A stretch of 64,000 nt of DNA from Ruminococcaceae bacterium BL-4 (GTDB lineage: Bacteria > Bacillota > Clostridia > Oscillospirales > Acutalibacteraceae). The notes under the pieces were generated by a model. The model made no database searches. It saw nothing but the letters and a program-made list of their open reading frames with translations, and was not told where the DNA came from. Positions 25,447 through 36,570 of the stretch are shown here, piece after piece. The first letter of the stretch is position 1. The number at the start of each line of letters is the position of its first letter. The position numbers were made by a program, and so were the translations under genes. The stretch spans positions 434,001-498,000 of the forward strand of contig LR778134.1 in assembly GCA_902809935.1 (NCBI GenBank). The letters run 5' to 3'.

Positions 25447-26451
25447 TCAAGGGATCAACCAATTTAAAAGTGAAATCTTTTTTATTATAAATACAGTCAT
25501 TACACTTATAAAATAAATGGGAATAGGCGCTAATAACATATATCCAACAGAATAGGTATTAAAAAATTTCCATACAATTGGGAAATAAATCATTTGCACT
25601 AAATAAACACCTAAACTTACAGAAGATAATTTTGTTATAACACAGCAAAAGAATTCACTAAAAATTTTTTTAAAATGAAAATTTTCAACAAATACAAAAA
25701 CAGCAGCAGCCATCACAAAATTGCAAATGGAAAAATAGCTTCTTAGAGTACTATATATATGATTTAATTGATAGCTACGAATATATGTAATCCCAAACAT
25801 AATAATAAATCCCAATATTCCCAACACATATAGAATCCTTCTTTTTAAATATGTTAATCGATATTGGGAAAGATACCACCCAGCTAGGAAAAAGCACATA
25901 TATCCTTTCCCAAAAGGAATTTCAAAATCTGGAGTTATTTGAAATTTAGTCCATAAAGTAAAATCCCGTAAAAATGCAGTCCCAAAAAATCCTAAAATAA
26001 TAATGTATAACAAAAGCTTTTGGTAGTGCTTATTAGCCAATAATGAAACAACTGGAACAACAAGATAGATTCCAATCAAGTGATAAAAAAAATAAAAAAT
26101 AGAAACTATTTTACCATTGAGAAAAAGAGAAATAGCATCTATAAAATTAGATACATGAATAGAATGATGAAAATAAGAGTTATAAAATAAATAGCACTCC
26201 AAAGAAGAAACGGCAAAACCACATGAAAAAATCTTTTCTGAAAAAATATTTCAGTTGAATATCTTGTCCGATACCCTAGTAAGGTCGCGCCGCTAATCAT
26301 AAAAAACACGGCTACCGTCCAATGCGCAATCGTTTCTAGGAAAGAACTGACTCCCCATGCTGGCGTAACAAAAAAATACCCAACATCCTCCAGAACAGTG
26401 AAGAGCAATAACTGCAAAGCAAGATAAAACATTCAAAAAATCAATGGACAA
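25447..26451 (-). pseudogene. Acyltransferase-3 family O-acyltransferase, frameshifted twice
   Basis: Three frames combine into one membrane acyltransferase of about 335 residues. The first (from TTG at 26451) reads IDFLNVLSCFAVIALHCSG, with the family's conserved histidine in ALH. It shifts at a run of seven T (about 26370-26376) into VTPAWGVSS and WTVAVFFMISGATLLGYR. It shifts again near 26175-26182 into SYFHHSIHVSNFIDAISLF and on to the stop at 25447, with about ten membrane segments in all. Members transfer acetyl or other acyl groups to surface sugars. Either the gene is dead or the two homopolymer-adjacent indels are sequencing errors. It is the last gene of the polysaccharide operon. 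Confidence 0.72.
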
Positions 26452-26482
26452 ATTTCCTTGAGATTCTCCCTTTTAATACTAT

Positions 26483-26533
26483 AGGGGCATAAAGTACAGC
26501 TGATCTCTTCTATCAGCTATTCTTTATGCCCCT
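26483..26533 (-). terminator. Large intercistronic hairpin between wzx-like and acyltransferase genes
   Basis: Outer stem AGGGGCATAAAG / CTTTATGCCCCT and inner stem AGCTGAT / ATCAGCT. No strong T-tract on either strand, so it may act as a leaky terminator or an mRNA-end stabiliser. Confidence 0.6.
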
Positions 26534-26573
26534 CTTTAAAAGTTCCAAGTCCTTTTTAATATAGCTCAACGAC

Positions 26574-27824
26574 TCATTTTTCCAACCCAATCGTCGTAAA
26601 TTCATTTCTAAATTTTCTGTAAAACAAATATCTTGAAAAAAACAAAATGGATTCGGTAATTCCTCTTAAAATAGCAATTGTAATTAAATCGAATCTTCCT
26701 ACTGCAATTAATAAAAACAATCCCAACACCTGGATACATGCTGTTACAACCGTTGTCATAGTTGTTTCCTTTTCTTTCCCGATCGCTCCAAGAGTAGGCC
26801 ACCCGAAAATCATAGAAAAAAAGCTAAAGAAAAGCACTGGAACTAAAAGTTTTAAAATTGGAGCTGCATCAATGTACCGGCTTCCTCCAATAATAAGTAA
26901 GGCATATTTTGCTACAAAAAACGTAAAGATACAGCCTGCAGCAATTAAAGGAAGAAATATTTTTATAATTCGCTTGATAATTCCAATATCTTTATTTCTC
27001 ACCATCTGAGGATAAATTCCATCTGCAATGGGGCTATACAAAGACTGTATCGCTCCAATAATTTGCATACAGACTCCCCAATATGCAACCTCAGCTGTAT
27101 TAAAATAGATTCCTACTAAAACAGTATTAAATGCGTTAAAAGCTGTGGTTGCCATATCTGAAAAGAAATAAACAGCTGATTCTTTAATTTTTGTAAATGC
27201 AATTGAAATCCCTTGAGGTCTAATTCTAATATTATTTTTCCATAACTCAATCCATACTAGAACGACAGCAGCAATAGATCCTATAATATCCAGAATCGGA
27301 ATCCAGAAAACATCTTTATCGCTCTTAACAAAGAAAAAGGTTAATATGGTGGAGATTCCCCGCATAACAACAAACCTAATGGTTATAATTTCCATCTTCT
27401 CGATTCCACGAAAATAGAAATCCATTAAAAAACACGTTAAAAAGACGACCACAAAGGAAAGAATTGTAAATAATGCATTCTCATTTAAAATCTTAATGAA
27501 ATAAATTAGGATACATAAACATCCAAAAGCAAAACTCCCCAATAATATTCTTGCCATAAATATGTTTCCAACTTCATGGTTCAGCTTGTCTTGATCTTGT
27601 CCCGCCATTACAATGTCTTTTGTCCCTGAAAGGATAAATCCAAAATCCACAATTAGTTGCATATATTGCATGATGGCCTTTACATAGGTTATTACCCCAT
27701 AGCACGGAACCGTCAGTACTCTTGTTAGATAAGGCAATGTTATTAAAGGAAAAATCATTTTTGCAATGCTCATAATATAAAGCATTGAAGTATTCTTGAC
27801 GATAGCATGCTTACTGTTTTTCAT
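26574..27824 (-). CDS. Polysaccharide flippase (Wzx-like, MOP superfamily)
   Basis: Protein of 416 residues with about 12 membrane segments. The N-terminus (VKNTSMLYIMSIAKMIFPLITLPYLTRVL) is the usual opening of oligosaccharide flippases in the polysaccharide synthesis family. It should move undecaprenyl-linked repeat units across the membrane for the Wzy-dependent pathway. The ribosome site is weak (AGGATGG) and a 105-base gap precedes it, unlike the tight spacing of upstream genes. Confidence 0.88.
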   Translation of the reverse strand: MKNSKHAIVKNTSMLYIMSIAKMIFPLITLPYLTRVLTVPCYGVITYVKAIMQYMQLIVDFGFILSGTKDIVMAGQDQDKLNHEVGNIFMARILLGSFAFGCLCILIYFIKILNENALFTILSFVVVFLTCFLMDFYFRGIEKMEIITIRFVVMRGISTILTFFFVKSDKDVFWIPILDIIGSIAAVVLVWIELWKNNIRIRPQGISIAFTKIKESAVYFFSDMATTAFNAFNTVLVGIYFNTAEVAYWGVCMQIIGAIQSLYSPIADGIYPQMVRNKDIGIIKRIIKIFLPLIAAGCIFTFFVAKYALLIIGGSRYIDAAPILKLLVPVLFFSFFSMIFGWPTLGAIGKEKETTMTTVVTACIQVLGLFLLIAVGRFDLITIAILRGITESILFFSRYLFYRKFRNEFTTIGLEK

Positions 27825-27929
27825 TTTTTATCCATCCTATAACAAAATATGCAATACAAGTGCTTTAGAACCATCATTCCACAATATGACTCACAAAGCT
27901 GATATAAAATTCATAAAGCTTTTAATCTA

Positions 27930-29465
27930 TTATTGTGACAGTTTATTTTTCGAAGGATCAGAAGACTCTCCCTCTTTAACATGATTCGCAATGGTCAATG
28001 CATATCCTACCATAGACCAGAAAAAAACGACAAAATATGTCACACGGTACATAATATGAGATTCTACCATCTCATGGACTGAAATTGCAATCATAAGAAT
28101 TAAGAAAAAAGACAACAAAAGCTTTATAAATCCATCACTTCTTCTAATCTTTTTAAATAAAGTCACCATTACAGAAATAAGATAAATTCCCAATATAGCA
28201 AATCCAAAAGTGCCTGAACTAACTAAAACCATTAAATAACCATTATGAAGACCTGCAGCATGTAAATTAGGATCTAACCACTTTAAAGTAATATAGGGTA
28301 CCGAATATTGATAAATTCCTTCACGTGTTACCCCAAAGAAAGGATGCTGGCAAAAGACCTTCAGTCCGGCCTGCCATAAGTCCAACCGACCATTTAAAAT
28401 GCCGCCTCTGCTCTCTAAAGTAGTATCGTTTCGTTCTGCTTGAAAATCTTTCACCGCTTTTGTATTACCTGACTGGCTAGGAGCAGACGACGCGGGCGCC
28501 TGACTGTTAGCTGCAGCAGATTCTGTCTTTTTTTCTGCTTCTTGAGAAGAAACGCGCACTGAACTCACTGTTTTAGGAATAAGAAAGAGTGTGTTTCGAA
28601 CCGGTTTCTCAAGTACAATCGGCAATAGCAAAAATACAACACATACAACTGCTGCTTTGAGCTTTAACGAACGACATTTATGGGCTTTGTTATTTTTCGT
28701 AAAATACCAAGATCCCACAAAAAGCCCTAGAAAAATTGAAAAAACGATCATAGAAGCACGGCTTTGCATCAATGTTAAACATGCATACTGAAGTATTGTA
28801 TTAATTATAAAAAAAGCATTCCATCCCTTTAAATGTTTTTGACTTCTATTGCCCTTTGTTAATAGCGTCCATAATGAAGCAGCTATCGAAAAGCATCCCA
28901 ACATTCCTCCTACATTGGGATTCGAAAGTCCCCATAAGCGATCTTTTGCCATTCCAAAGTAAATAATATCACTTTTTAATTCCGGATTTTGAAAAGCATA
29001 TGAAATTTGGTTAACAAAAGTATAAAAGGAAATAACAGCAAATAAGAACGAAACGCCTATTAATAAATACAAAAGGATCTGCACTTCACGAATAATTGTG
29101 TGCTCATCTTTTCGGGGATCACACTGTGTAAACAAAAGGAAAAACAATGCCATATAGCACCATTCGGAAAAATTCTTAGAAAACATAACTGAGTGATTTA
29201 CAAGAATTGATATTCCATATAGCGCTAAATAGGCTAGTAAAAGAAAAATTCTTTTACTAGAAAATAAATTTTTCCAATTAATTTTGGCCTGATAAATCAA
29301 AACAATTGTTCCCCATCCTAAACAAACTTTCATAAGAGGACCAATGTAATTTCCAGCAAAAGCAATCAAATTAATCAATGTCAAAAATGAGAAAATAAAT
29401 TTTACAGAAAACTCATCAAGAAAAATGTTCTTAAATGAGATGGTCTTATCTTTTCTTATCGTCAT
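27930..29465 (-). CDS. O-antigen ligase/polymerase-like membrane protein (Wzy-like)
   Basis: Protein of 511 residues with about ten to twelve membrane segments and one long extracytoplasmic loop (about 305-395) rich in Ser, Ala and Gln. The Wzy_C-type features are SRASMIVF and, after the loop, GRLDLWQAGLKVFCQHPFFGV. It probably polymerises repeat units outside the membrane, or ligates them to an acceptor. AAAGGAG precedes the ATG; 14 bases after the Stealth gene. Confidence 0.85.
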   Translation of the reverse strand: MTIRKDKTISFKNIFLDEFSVKFIFSFLTLINLIAFAGNYIGPLMKVCLGWGTIVLIYQAKINWKNLFSSKRIFLLLAYLALYGISILVNHSVMFSKNFSEWCYMALFFLLFTQCDPRKDEHTIIREVQILLYLLIGVSFLFAVISFYTFVNQISYAFQNPELKSDIIYFGMAKDRLWGLSNPNVGGMLGCFSIAASLWTLLTKGNRSQKHLKGWNAFFIINTILQYACLTLMQSRASMIVFSIFLGLFVGSWYFTKNNKAHKCRSLKLKAAVVCVVFLLLPIVLEKPVRNTLFLIPKTVSSVRVSSQEAEKKTESAAANSQAPASSAPSQSGNTKAVKDFQAERNDTTLESRGGILNGRLDLWQAGLKVFCQHPFFGVTREGIYQYSVPYITLKWLDPNLHAAGLHNGYLMVLVSSGTFGFAILGIYLISVMVTLFKKIRRSDGFIKLLLSFFLILMIAISVHEMVESHIMYRVTYFVVFFWSMVGYALTIANHVKEGESSDPSKNKLSQ

Positions 29466-29479
29466 GCTGTAATTCTCCT

Positions 29480-30463
29480 TTATCGTTCAAATGAAGATTT
29501 ATTCGGAAAAATTTGATCAAAACATTTACAAAGTTGCAATGACTCTTCTTCAAAATTAAGATTTGGATCATCGTCACTTAAACAAATCATCTGATAATTT
29601 TGGCTTTGAAGTGCTTCTTTAATTGCGGCATCTTCTTTTCCAATTGAAAAGAACTTTCCGTTTTGCAGTTTTGGAGTAAAATTTCCGGTCGCAAACTGCC
29701 AATAACGCATCAGCCATTGATTAACATCCAACGCTTGGCGAAATTTATGAGAACAAGTATTATTTAGAGTCTCCGATTCCGCTTCCCACACATCCCGAAA
29801 TGTTGATTTTAAATACGGGATTGGCAAATGTGGATTCTCAAATCCAACAAATTGAGAAAATGGTTGCAAGTAAAGATTATGCAGTAATTTTTTTCCGTAC
29901 TTAGGGAAAAACCATTTTTTAAAATTAATCTTTACCGTCTGGCGCTTTTTAAAATTAGAATTAATCAGTTCCAAATCCCGCGCAATAATATGGTCTATTC
30001 CACCATCTTTAAACTGTAAAACAGATTCAATGGCCGCATCGCATGGAACTTCATTTTTAAAAAAATCTTCTTTATTCATAGGAGAAATCACAAACATATC
30101 ATCATTAAAATAAACAAATTGTTCCGAAAGTCCAGATATTCTGTGAAGATTCAATTCAATTGTATGAGAACTGAACGTTGGAAGATATTGCTCAGGGATA
30201 AAATCAGAATGTTTTACAATATTCAATTTGGGATGATTGGTATTTAGCCATGAGGGTAAGTGCCCCCATGTAACAAAATGAATTTTATTTACCCAAGGAG
30301 TAAATTTTTCAATCCCGCGAAACCAATATTGAAGGTTATTCCAATCTCGGTAACGAATAGTCCGGGAATCTTCATTCGTATTGGGCATATACTGGGCTTT
30401 TTCTTTTTGCCATTCCGGGTCAGCCCCATCTACCCAGATTATAACAAAATCGACTTTGTCCAT
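29480..30463 (-). CDS. Stealth-family sugar-1-phosphate transferase
   Basis: Protein of 327 residues. Stealth conserved region 1 at the N-terminus (DFVIIWVDGADPEWQ), region 2 in the middle (SSHTIELNLHRI...EQFVYFNDDMF) and region 3 in the second half. Known members, including capsule polymerases and the human GlcNAc-1-phosphotransferase, transfer a sugar-1-phosphate and make phosphodiester-linked chains. Its presence suggests the polymer or a side group contains a phosphodiester link. Start overlaps the regulatory space of the previous gene (four-base gap), so translation is coupled. Confidence 0.9.
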   Translation of the reverse strand: MDKVDFVIIWVDGADPEWQKEKAQYMPNTNEDSRTIRYRDWNNLQYWFRGIEKFTPWVNKIHFVTWGHLPSWLNTNHPKLNIVKHSDFIPEQYLPTFSSHTIELNLHRISGLSEQFVYFNDDMFVISPMNKEDFFKNEVPCDAAIESVLQFKDGGIDHIIARDLELINSNFKKRQTVKINFKKWFFPKYGKKLLHNLYLQPFSQFVGFENPHLPIPYLKSTFRDVWEAESETLNNTCSHKFRQALDVNQWLMRYWQFATGNFTPKLQNGKFFSIGKEDAAIKEALQSQNYQMICLSDDDPNLNFEEESLQLCKCFDQIFPNKSSFER

Positions 30464-30467
30464 TCTT

Positions 30468-31577
30468 TTAATCTCCGTTTATAAAAAAGGCTTCTAAATC
30501 TTTCGTTTTTTCTTGGATATCATAATCCGAATTTCGAATTTCTTTTACAGCATCTGGATTCCGACTATTTTCATGGCTCATAATTTTATCTGCCCATTTT
30601 TCTGCCGAAAGATTTAAAGATAAATACTGACAGGAAGATGTCACTTGTGCTTCTTTAGAAATACAATCAGAAGCATAACAAGGAAGCCCATTTGCCTGTG
30701 CTTCAATTAAAACCAATGGCAATCCTTCAAAATGGGAAGGTAAAACAAAAACATCCATAGCCTGGTAAAGTTTTTCCACATTGGTACACACACCTAAAAA
30801 CTTTACCACATCCTTTAATCCAAGTTTTTCCACCTGTGTATGTATCTTTTCCTCGTCTTCACCCTGACCTATCAAAATCAGAACAGATTTTGGATTCCTT
30901 TTATGAATTTCCTGAAAAATCTGAACAAGAAATTCTTGATTTTTTTGAAAATAGAACCGCCCAACATGTCCAATAACAAAGCAATCAGATATTCCCAGTT
31001 TGGCACGTTCTTCGTCTCTGATTGTTTTATTGAAAGCAAATTTTTCAGCCTCGATCGCATTTGTAATAATATGAAAGCGTTTGGATTTTATAATCTCTTC
31101 GCCAAACATCCATTTTGCTGACACTAAAGAACAAGCCCAAAAATCTGTTGCCAAATTTAGGATTTGTTTTTTATGATGTTTATGAAGAAAAGCGGTAATT
31201 GGTTCATCCATACTATTGGAATTATGTGAATGCATAATTCTTTTAGAAATTCCATATTTTTTTGCAAAGATCAATGGCTGAATATCTGTAAGAGAATTCG
31301 CATTTTCCCACAAAGCAGCATAACGATCCGCATTCTCACGAAACCATTTTTTCATAGTAAAATGGTTTCGAATCACGCCTGATTTTCTGCCAGGGATTAC
31401 TTTTATTTTTCCCCCCAGTCTACGAATTTCTTCCGCATATGCAGGTTCTTTATTATAACATAAAAAATCGAACTGCACTTTTTGGCGATCAATATGACGA
31501 TAATAATTCATCACAACACTTTCCAGCCCACCTGGATTATAAGTCATTCCAAAGACAAGTACGCGAATCTCCATCAT
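30468..31577 (-). CDS. Glycosyltransferase family 4 (GT-B fold)
   Basis: Protein of 369 residues. N-terminal acceptor domain with GMTYNPGGLESVVMNYYRHID, C-terminal nucleotide-sugar domain with GHVGRFYFQKNQEFLV, GQGEDEEKI and the EX7E-type motif SHFEGLPLVLIEAQANGLP. Retaining GT4 enzymes of this shape add Gal, Glc or Man-type sugars to a growing lipid-linked unit; the exact sugar cannot be called. GAGGA lies seven bases before the ATG. Confidence 0.9.
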   Translation of the reverse strand: MMEIRVLVFGMTYNPGGLESVVMNYYRHIDRQKVQFDFLCYNKEPAYAEEIRRLGGKIKVIPGRKSGVIRNHFTMKKWFRENADRYAALWENANSLTDIQPLIFAKKYGISKRIMHSHNSNSMDEPITAFLHKHHKKQILNLATDFWACSLVSAKWMFGEEIIKSKRFHIITNAIEAEKFAFNKTIRDEERAKLGISDCFVIGHVGRFYFQKNQEFLVQIFQEIHKRNPKSVLILIGQGEDEEKIHTQVEKLGLKDVVKFLGVCTNVEKLYQAMDVFVLPSHFEGLPLVLIEAQANGLPCYASDCISKEAQVTSSCQYLSLNLSAEKWADKIMSHENSRNPDAVKEIRNSDYDIQEKTKDLEAFFINGD

Positions 31578-31587
31578 TAAACTTCCT

Positions 31588-32661
31588 CTACCGTTTCTGT
31601 TTTACTTTTGCAAATAAAGTAGGGTGCTTTTCTTTTATAAAATAAATAATATTCCCCGTTGTTAAGCACGCATGAATTTGTTTTCGTTTTAAAAAGAAAG
31701 ACATTATTCCAAAAGCATCACAACCAGTTTGAAAATAAGGAGAAAGTCTGTGATACAATTCCGACTCAAATAAACGATTCATCCAGAAAACTTTATCATG
31801 ATGGGACATATGGGATTTCCGTTCATTATTCCGCTCAATGGCAGAAAAAACATAGCGGACATAAATTCTAGAAAGCTCCCCTAAAATGGAAGCTGTAATC
31901 ATATTCCATTGTTCAAATTGCTTTATAAAAATCATGACTCTTTTTTCATGAATCGGAAAGTAGTCAGGAATAAATTGTCCTGTAGCGCTTTTATTTCCTC
32001 GCTTAAGATAATGATATCCACAGTCTTCTATCACTGCTAAAGTTTTTAGGTTACGGAAAGCACCCATATTAAATAGAAAGTCCTCATTAATTTTTGTTTC
32101 CCGATCAAATAAAATGTGATTTTCGCGTATGTAATCTAAAAAATAAAATTTATTATACACATACCCTAAGAGAGTCTTTCGTTCCAAATTGATCATAACA
32201 TTCCGAATCTTTACAGAAGAATCTAAAAAACAAGGATCTGCCGTTACTCTCTTAGTATAAACAACTTTTCCTTGATCGCAATATTCTTCTATAATTCCAC
32301 AAAGCAGGACCTGTGGAAAATGAAATTTTTCGATTGCTTTAAAAAAAGAAAAATAAAGAGAACTGTCAATATAATCATCGGAATCAATAAAAGTTACATA
32401 TTTCCCGGTAGCATACCTTAATCCAAAATTTCTAGCGTTACTAACTCCTCCATTTTTTTCCAGATGAACTGTTAAAACTCTTTTATCCTTTTGTGCATAA
32501 TCATCACAAATTGCACTACTGCCGTCCGTTGAATGATCGTCTAACAAAATTAGCTGAAAATCAGAGAATGTTTGAGTCAAAACGCTCTCAATGGCCTGCT
32601 TAACATAATCCTTTGTATTATAAATAGGCATAACAACGCTCAGGAAAGGGCTTTTCTCCAT
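31588..32661 (-). CDS. Glycosyltransferase family 2, first of two
   Basis: Protein of 357 residues, GT-A fold. SVVMPIYNTKDYVKQAIESVLTQT opens the domain, LLDDHSTDGS and the metal-binding DSDD (near residue 95) complete the active site. The C-terminal third is species-specific. Inverting transferase for repeat-unit assembly. Related in layout to the next gene upstream, which suggests an old duplication. Confidence 0.9.
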   Translation of the reverse strand: MEKSPFLSVVMPIYNTKDYVKQAIESVLTQTFSDFQLILLDDHSTDGSSAICDDYAQKDKRVLTVHLEKNGGVSNARNFGLRYATGKYVTFIDSDDYIDSSLYFSFFKAIEKFHFPQVLLCGIIEEYCDQGKVVYTKRVTADPCFLDSSVKIRNVMINLERKTLLGYVYNKFYFLDYIRENHILFDRETKINEDFLFNMGAFRNLKTLAVIEDCGYHYLKRGNKSATGQFIPDYFPIHEKRVMIFIKQFEQWNMITASILGELSRIYVRYVFSAIERNNERKSHMSHHDKVFWMNRLFESELYHRLSPYFQTGCDAFGIMSFFLKRKQIHACLTTGNIIYFIKEKHPTLFAKVKQKR

Positions 32662-32673
32662 AAATACCCCTCC

Positions 32674-33732
32674 TTATCTATTTGCTTTTAGTTTTGCAAA
32701 TAATTTAATGTTTTTTGACTTTACCTTTGAAATTGTACAGCCCTCCAAATAAGTTAGTTGTATGTTTTTCCATTTAATTGGAAGGACCATCAACTGCATA
32801 TATCGAGATTTTGGCTTTGCAAGTCTTGCTGCTAAAGCAGCATAAGGGTTTTTGATCATTTTACGAATAGAAGCTTTTTTCTCTGCCACGGATAAATTGC
32901 AACTAGAATTTGTCACATTTTCCACGCATCCAACAATTCGTTCTACATAACGCCGCGCAAGGAACTCTTTGCTTGCTTCATTATGAACATCCCAATAATT
33001 GTATAGATCTAACATCCATCTATGTTCCTCTTCACGCTTCTCATACATATTTCTACGATACTTAGCAGTCTCAGATTCAGAACGTTGGCGAATAAAATGA
33101 TAATAGCATTTTGAAGTCATAGAAACTCTTTCCACATCCCGAATAACGCTAAGATTAAATGGGAAATCATCCCAAAAAGTCTGTGGAAAATAGAATTTAT
33201 TTGTTTGAATGTAACTTGCAAGATACAATTTATTCCATGGAGTATACAATAAATTTTTATCAAAAAAGCGGTATGCTTCTTTACGAAAATCTCTTTTAGA
33301 ATAAAACACTTTATCTTCTGAATATTGCTGCTGTGTATATTTTTCAGCATCATTGTAATAGGTATCTATGTAAAAGCCAGCCACCACAAGCTGAGAACAA
33401 TTCTTTTCCGCCATGCAATACATATCTTCTAGCATAGTCGGTTCTGCCCAGTCATCCGAATCCATAAAGTACAAGTATTTTCCAGTAGCAATATCAATCG
33501 CTACATTTCTAGCGCTGGGCGCTCCACCATTTTCTTTATGAATAACGTGAATTCTAGAATCATTTTTTGCATACTCATCACAAATTTTTCCGCTATTATC
33601 TAAAGATCCATCATCTACGATTAAAAACTCCCAATCTGAAAGTGTCTGTTTTTGAATGCTCTCTATCGCTTTTGCTACATACTTTTCGACTTGATAAACA
33701 GGCATAATAATACTAATTTTGGGCTTTGACAT
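32674..33732 (-). CDS. Glycosyltransferase family 2, second of two
   Basis: Protein of 352 residues. SIIMPVYQVEKYVAKAIESI, VDDGSLDNSG and MDSDDW are the GT2 active-site motifs. It sits 12 bases before the other GT2 gene and 21 bases after glf, so it is within one operon. Substrate unknown; galactofuranose transfer is possible because UDP-galactopyranose mutase is the next gene upstream. Confidence 0.9.
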   Translation of the reverse strand: MSKPKISIIMPVYQVEKYVAKAIESIQKQTLSDWEFLIVDDGSLDNSGKICDEYAKNDSRIHVIHKENGGAPSARNVAIDIATGKYLYFMDSDDWAEPTMLEDMYCMAEKNCSQLVVAGFYIDTYYNDAEKYTQQQYSEDKVFYSKRDFRKEAYRFFDKNLLYTPWNKLYLASYIQTNKFYFPQTFWDDFPFNLSVIRDVERVSMTSKCYYHFIRQRSESETAKYRRNMYEKREEEHRWMLDLYNYWDVHNEASKEFLARRYVERIVGCVENVTNSSCNLSVAEKKASIRKMIKNPYAALAARLAKPKSRYMQLMVLPIKWKNIQLTYLEGCTISKVKSKNIKLFAKLKANR

Positions 33733-33753
33733 TTTCTTCTCTCCTTAAAAATA

Positions 33754-34854
33754 TCAATCAAACTGTCTCTTGGCTATTTCCAAGGCTGAAGCTATCACTT
33801 GATCCATATTATAGTACTGATACTCAGCTAACCTTCCACCAAAGATAACATTTTTTTCATTTTTGGCAAGATGCGCATACATCTGATATAACTTTTGATT
33901 TTTTATATCATTGATTGGATAATATGGTTCCATCTTATCATTCCACTCTACTGGGTATTCACGCGTAATGACTGTTTTAGGTTGTGTCCCAAATTCAAAA
34001 TGTTTATGTTCAATAATTCTCGTAAATGGTGTCTCACGATCTGTATAGTTACAAGCTGCAACTCCTTGAAAGTTCGGCTCATTTAAAATCTCATTTTCAA
34101 ATTTCAAACTACGATATTCCAGTTTACCAAACTGATTATCAAAATAAGTATCTATCATTCCTGTATAAATGACTTTTTTAGCTAATGGAAGCAATTCTTT
34201 TTGGCATTCATTAAAATCAGTTTCCAACTGGACTTCAGTCCCTTTAAGCAATTCATCAATAAGTTTATTATATCCTCCGATCGGAATTCCTTGATACAAA
34301 TCATTAAAATAATTGTTATCATAAGTAAATCGCACCGGAAGACGTTTAATAATAAAAGCTGGAAGGTCTTTGCAACTACGTCCCCATTGCTTTTCTGTAT
34401 ACCCTTTTATTAACTTCTCATAAATATCTTGTCCAACTAAGCTGATTGCCTGCTGTTCTAAATTTTGGGGAACTCCTTTGATCTGTGTACACTGTTCTTT
34501 AATTTTCTTCTCCGCTTCTTTTGGAGTACGAACTCCCCACATTTTAGAAAAAGTGTTCATATTAAAGGGAAGATTGTAAATTTCCCCTTTGTAATTCGCA
34601 ATTGGGGAATTTGTAAATCGATTAAAGCGCACAAATTGATTAACATAATTCCATACTTTTTCATTATTAGTGTGAAAGATATGCGCTCCATATTGATGAA
34701 CTGTAATCCCTTCCACTTGAGTACAATGAACATTTCCTCCGGTATGATTTCGCTTTTCAATAACTAAACATTTTTTTCCATGAGAAAACGCTTCATGTGC
34801 AAATACACTTCCAAACAGTCCGCTACCAACAATTAAATAGTCGTACTGTAACAC
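33754..34854 (-). CDS. glf: UDP-galactopyranose mutase
   Basis: Protein of 366 residues, flavoenzyme that converts UDP-galactopyranose to UDP-galactofuranose. It has the FAD dinucleotide fold YDYLIVGSGLFGSVFA, then EKRNHTGGNVH, HQYGAHIFHT, the KGYTEKQWG motif, and the C-terminal GGRLAEYQYYNMDQV. The start was set at the GTG at 34854 because GAGGAG lies nine bases upstream and the length then fits the family; a longer TTG frame reaches 34896. First gene of the island operon, so the polymer should contain galactofuranose. Confidence 0.94.
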   Translation of the reverse strand: MLQYDYLIVGSGLFGSVFAHEAFSHGKKCLVIEKRNHTGGNVHCTQVEGITVHQYGAHIFHTNNEKVWNYVNQFVRFNRFTNSPIANYKGEIYNLPFNMNTFSKMWGVRTPKEAEKKIKEQCTQIKGVPQNLEQQAISLVGQDIYEKLIKGYTEKQWGRSCKDLPAFIIKRLPVRFTYDNNYFNDLYQGIPIGGYNKLIDELLKGTEVQLETDFNECQKELLPLAKKVIYTGMIDTYFDNQFGKLEYRSLKFENEILNEPNFQGVAACNYTDRETPFTRIIEHKHFEFGTQPKTVITREYPVEWNDKMEPYYPINDIKNQKLYQMYAHLAKNEKNVIFGGRLAEYQYYNMDQVIASALEIAKRQFD

Positions 34855-34944
34855 GACATCAATCTCCTCTTCTTTATCAACGAATTTTACAACCAAAATT
34901 TACAAATTGCCTGCAAAATGGTACAATAGTCCCATTAATTTTTT

Positions 34945-34973
34945 ATTATAACAAATTATTCTACAAATTACAA
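34945..34973 (-). promoter_or_regulatory. Sigma-A promoter of the polysaccharide operon
   Basis: Minus strand TTGTAA (34968-34973), 17-base spacer, TATAAT (34945-34950). Start near 34938, leader about 85 bases before glf. Confidence 0.78.
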
Positions 34974-35269
34974 GGAAACAATAATTTTATGCTTAACATC
35001 TGTGCAGTTAATAGCATTCCAAACAGTAATTTTCTTTTACTGGACATTATTTAAGAAACGTAAATCAGCAGAAACTTTTAGGCTTTATATACCGTTGGAT
35101 ATACATTATAAACCACAAAGAATCCCCCTTGCTTTCTTTAAAAAGTTATTCTTTCTCTTTACTATCAAAGCTATCAAAGGCCTTCTTTTTATTTCCAATA
35201 TATTAAGGACATTGTTTTTGCAGACAAACGCCGACATTGGCAGTTAAACTTCAATTCTTCCGATAAATC
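34974..35269. other. Intergenic stretch between operon promoter and repeat copy B
   Basis: AT-rich, about 300 bases. No convincing coding frame, no further repeat or hairpin of note. Confidence 0.45.
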
Positions 35270-36514
<1,245 letters not shown>

Positions 36515-36570
36515 GTATTTACGGTGGAATCAGCAGATTGTCTAAAATTTATCAATATTTATTTACTCAT

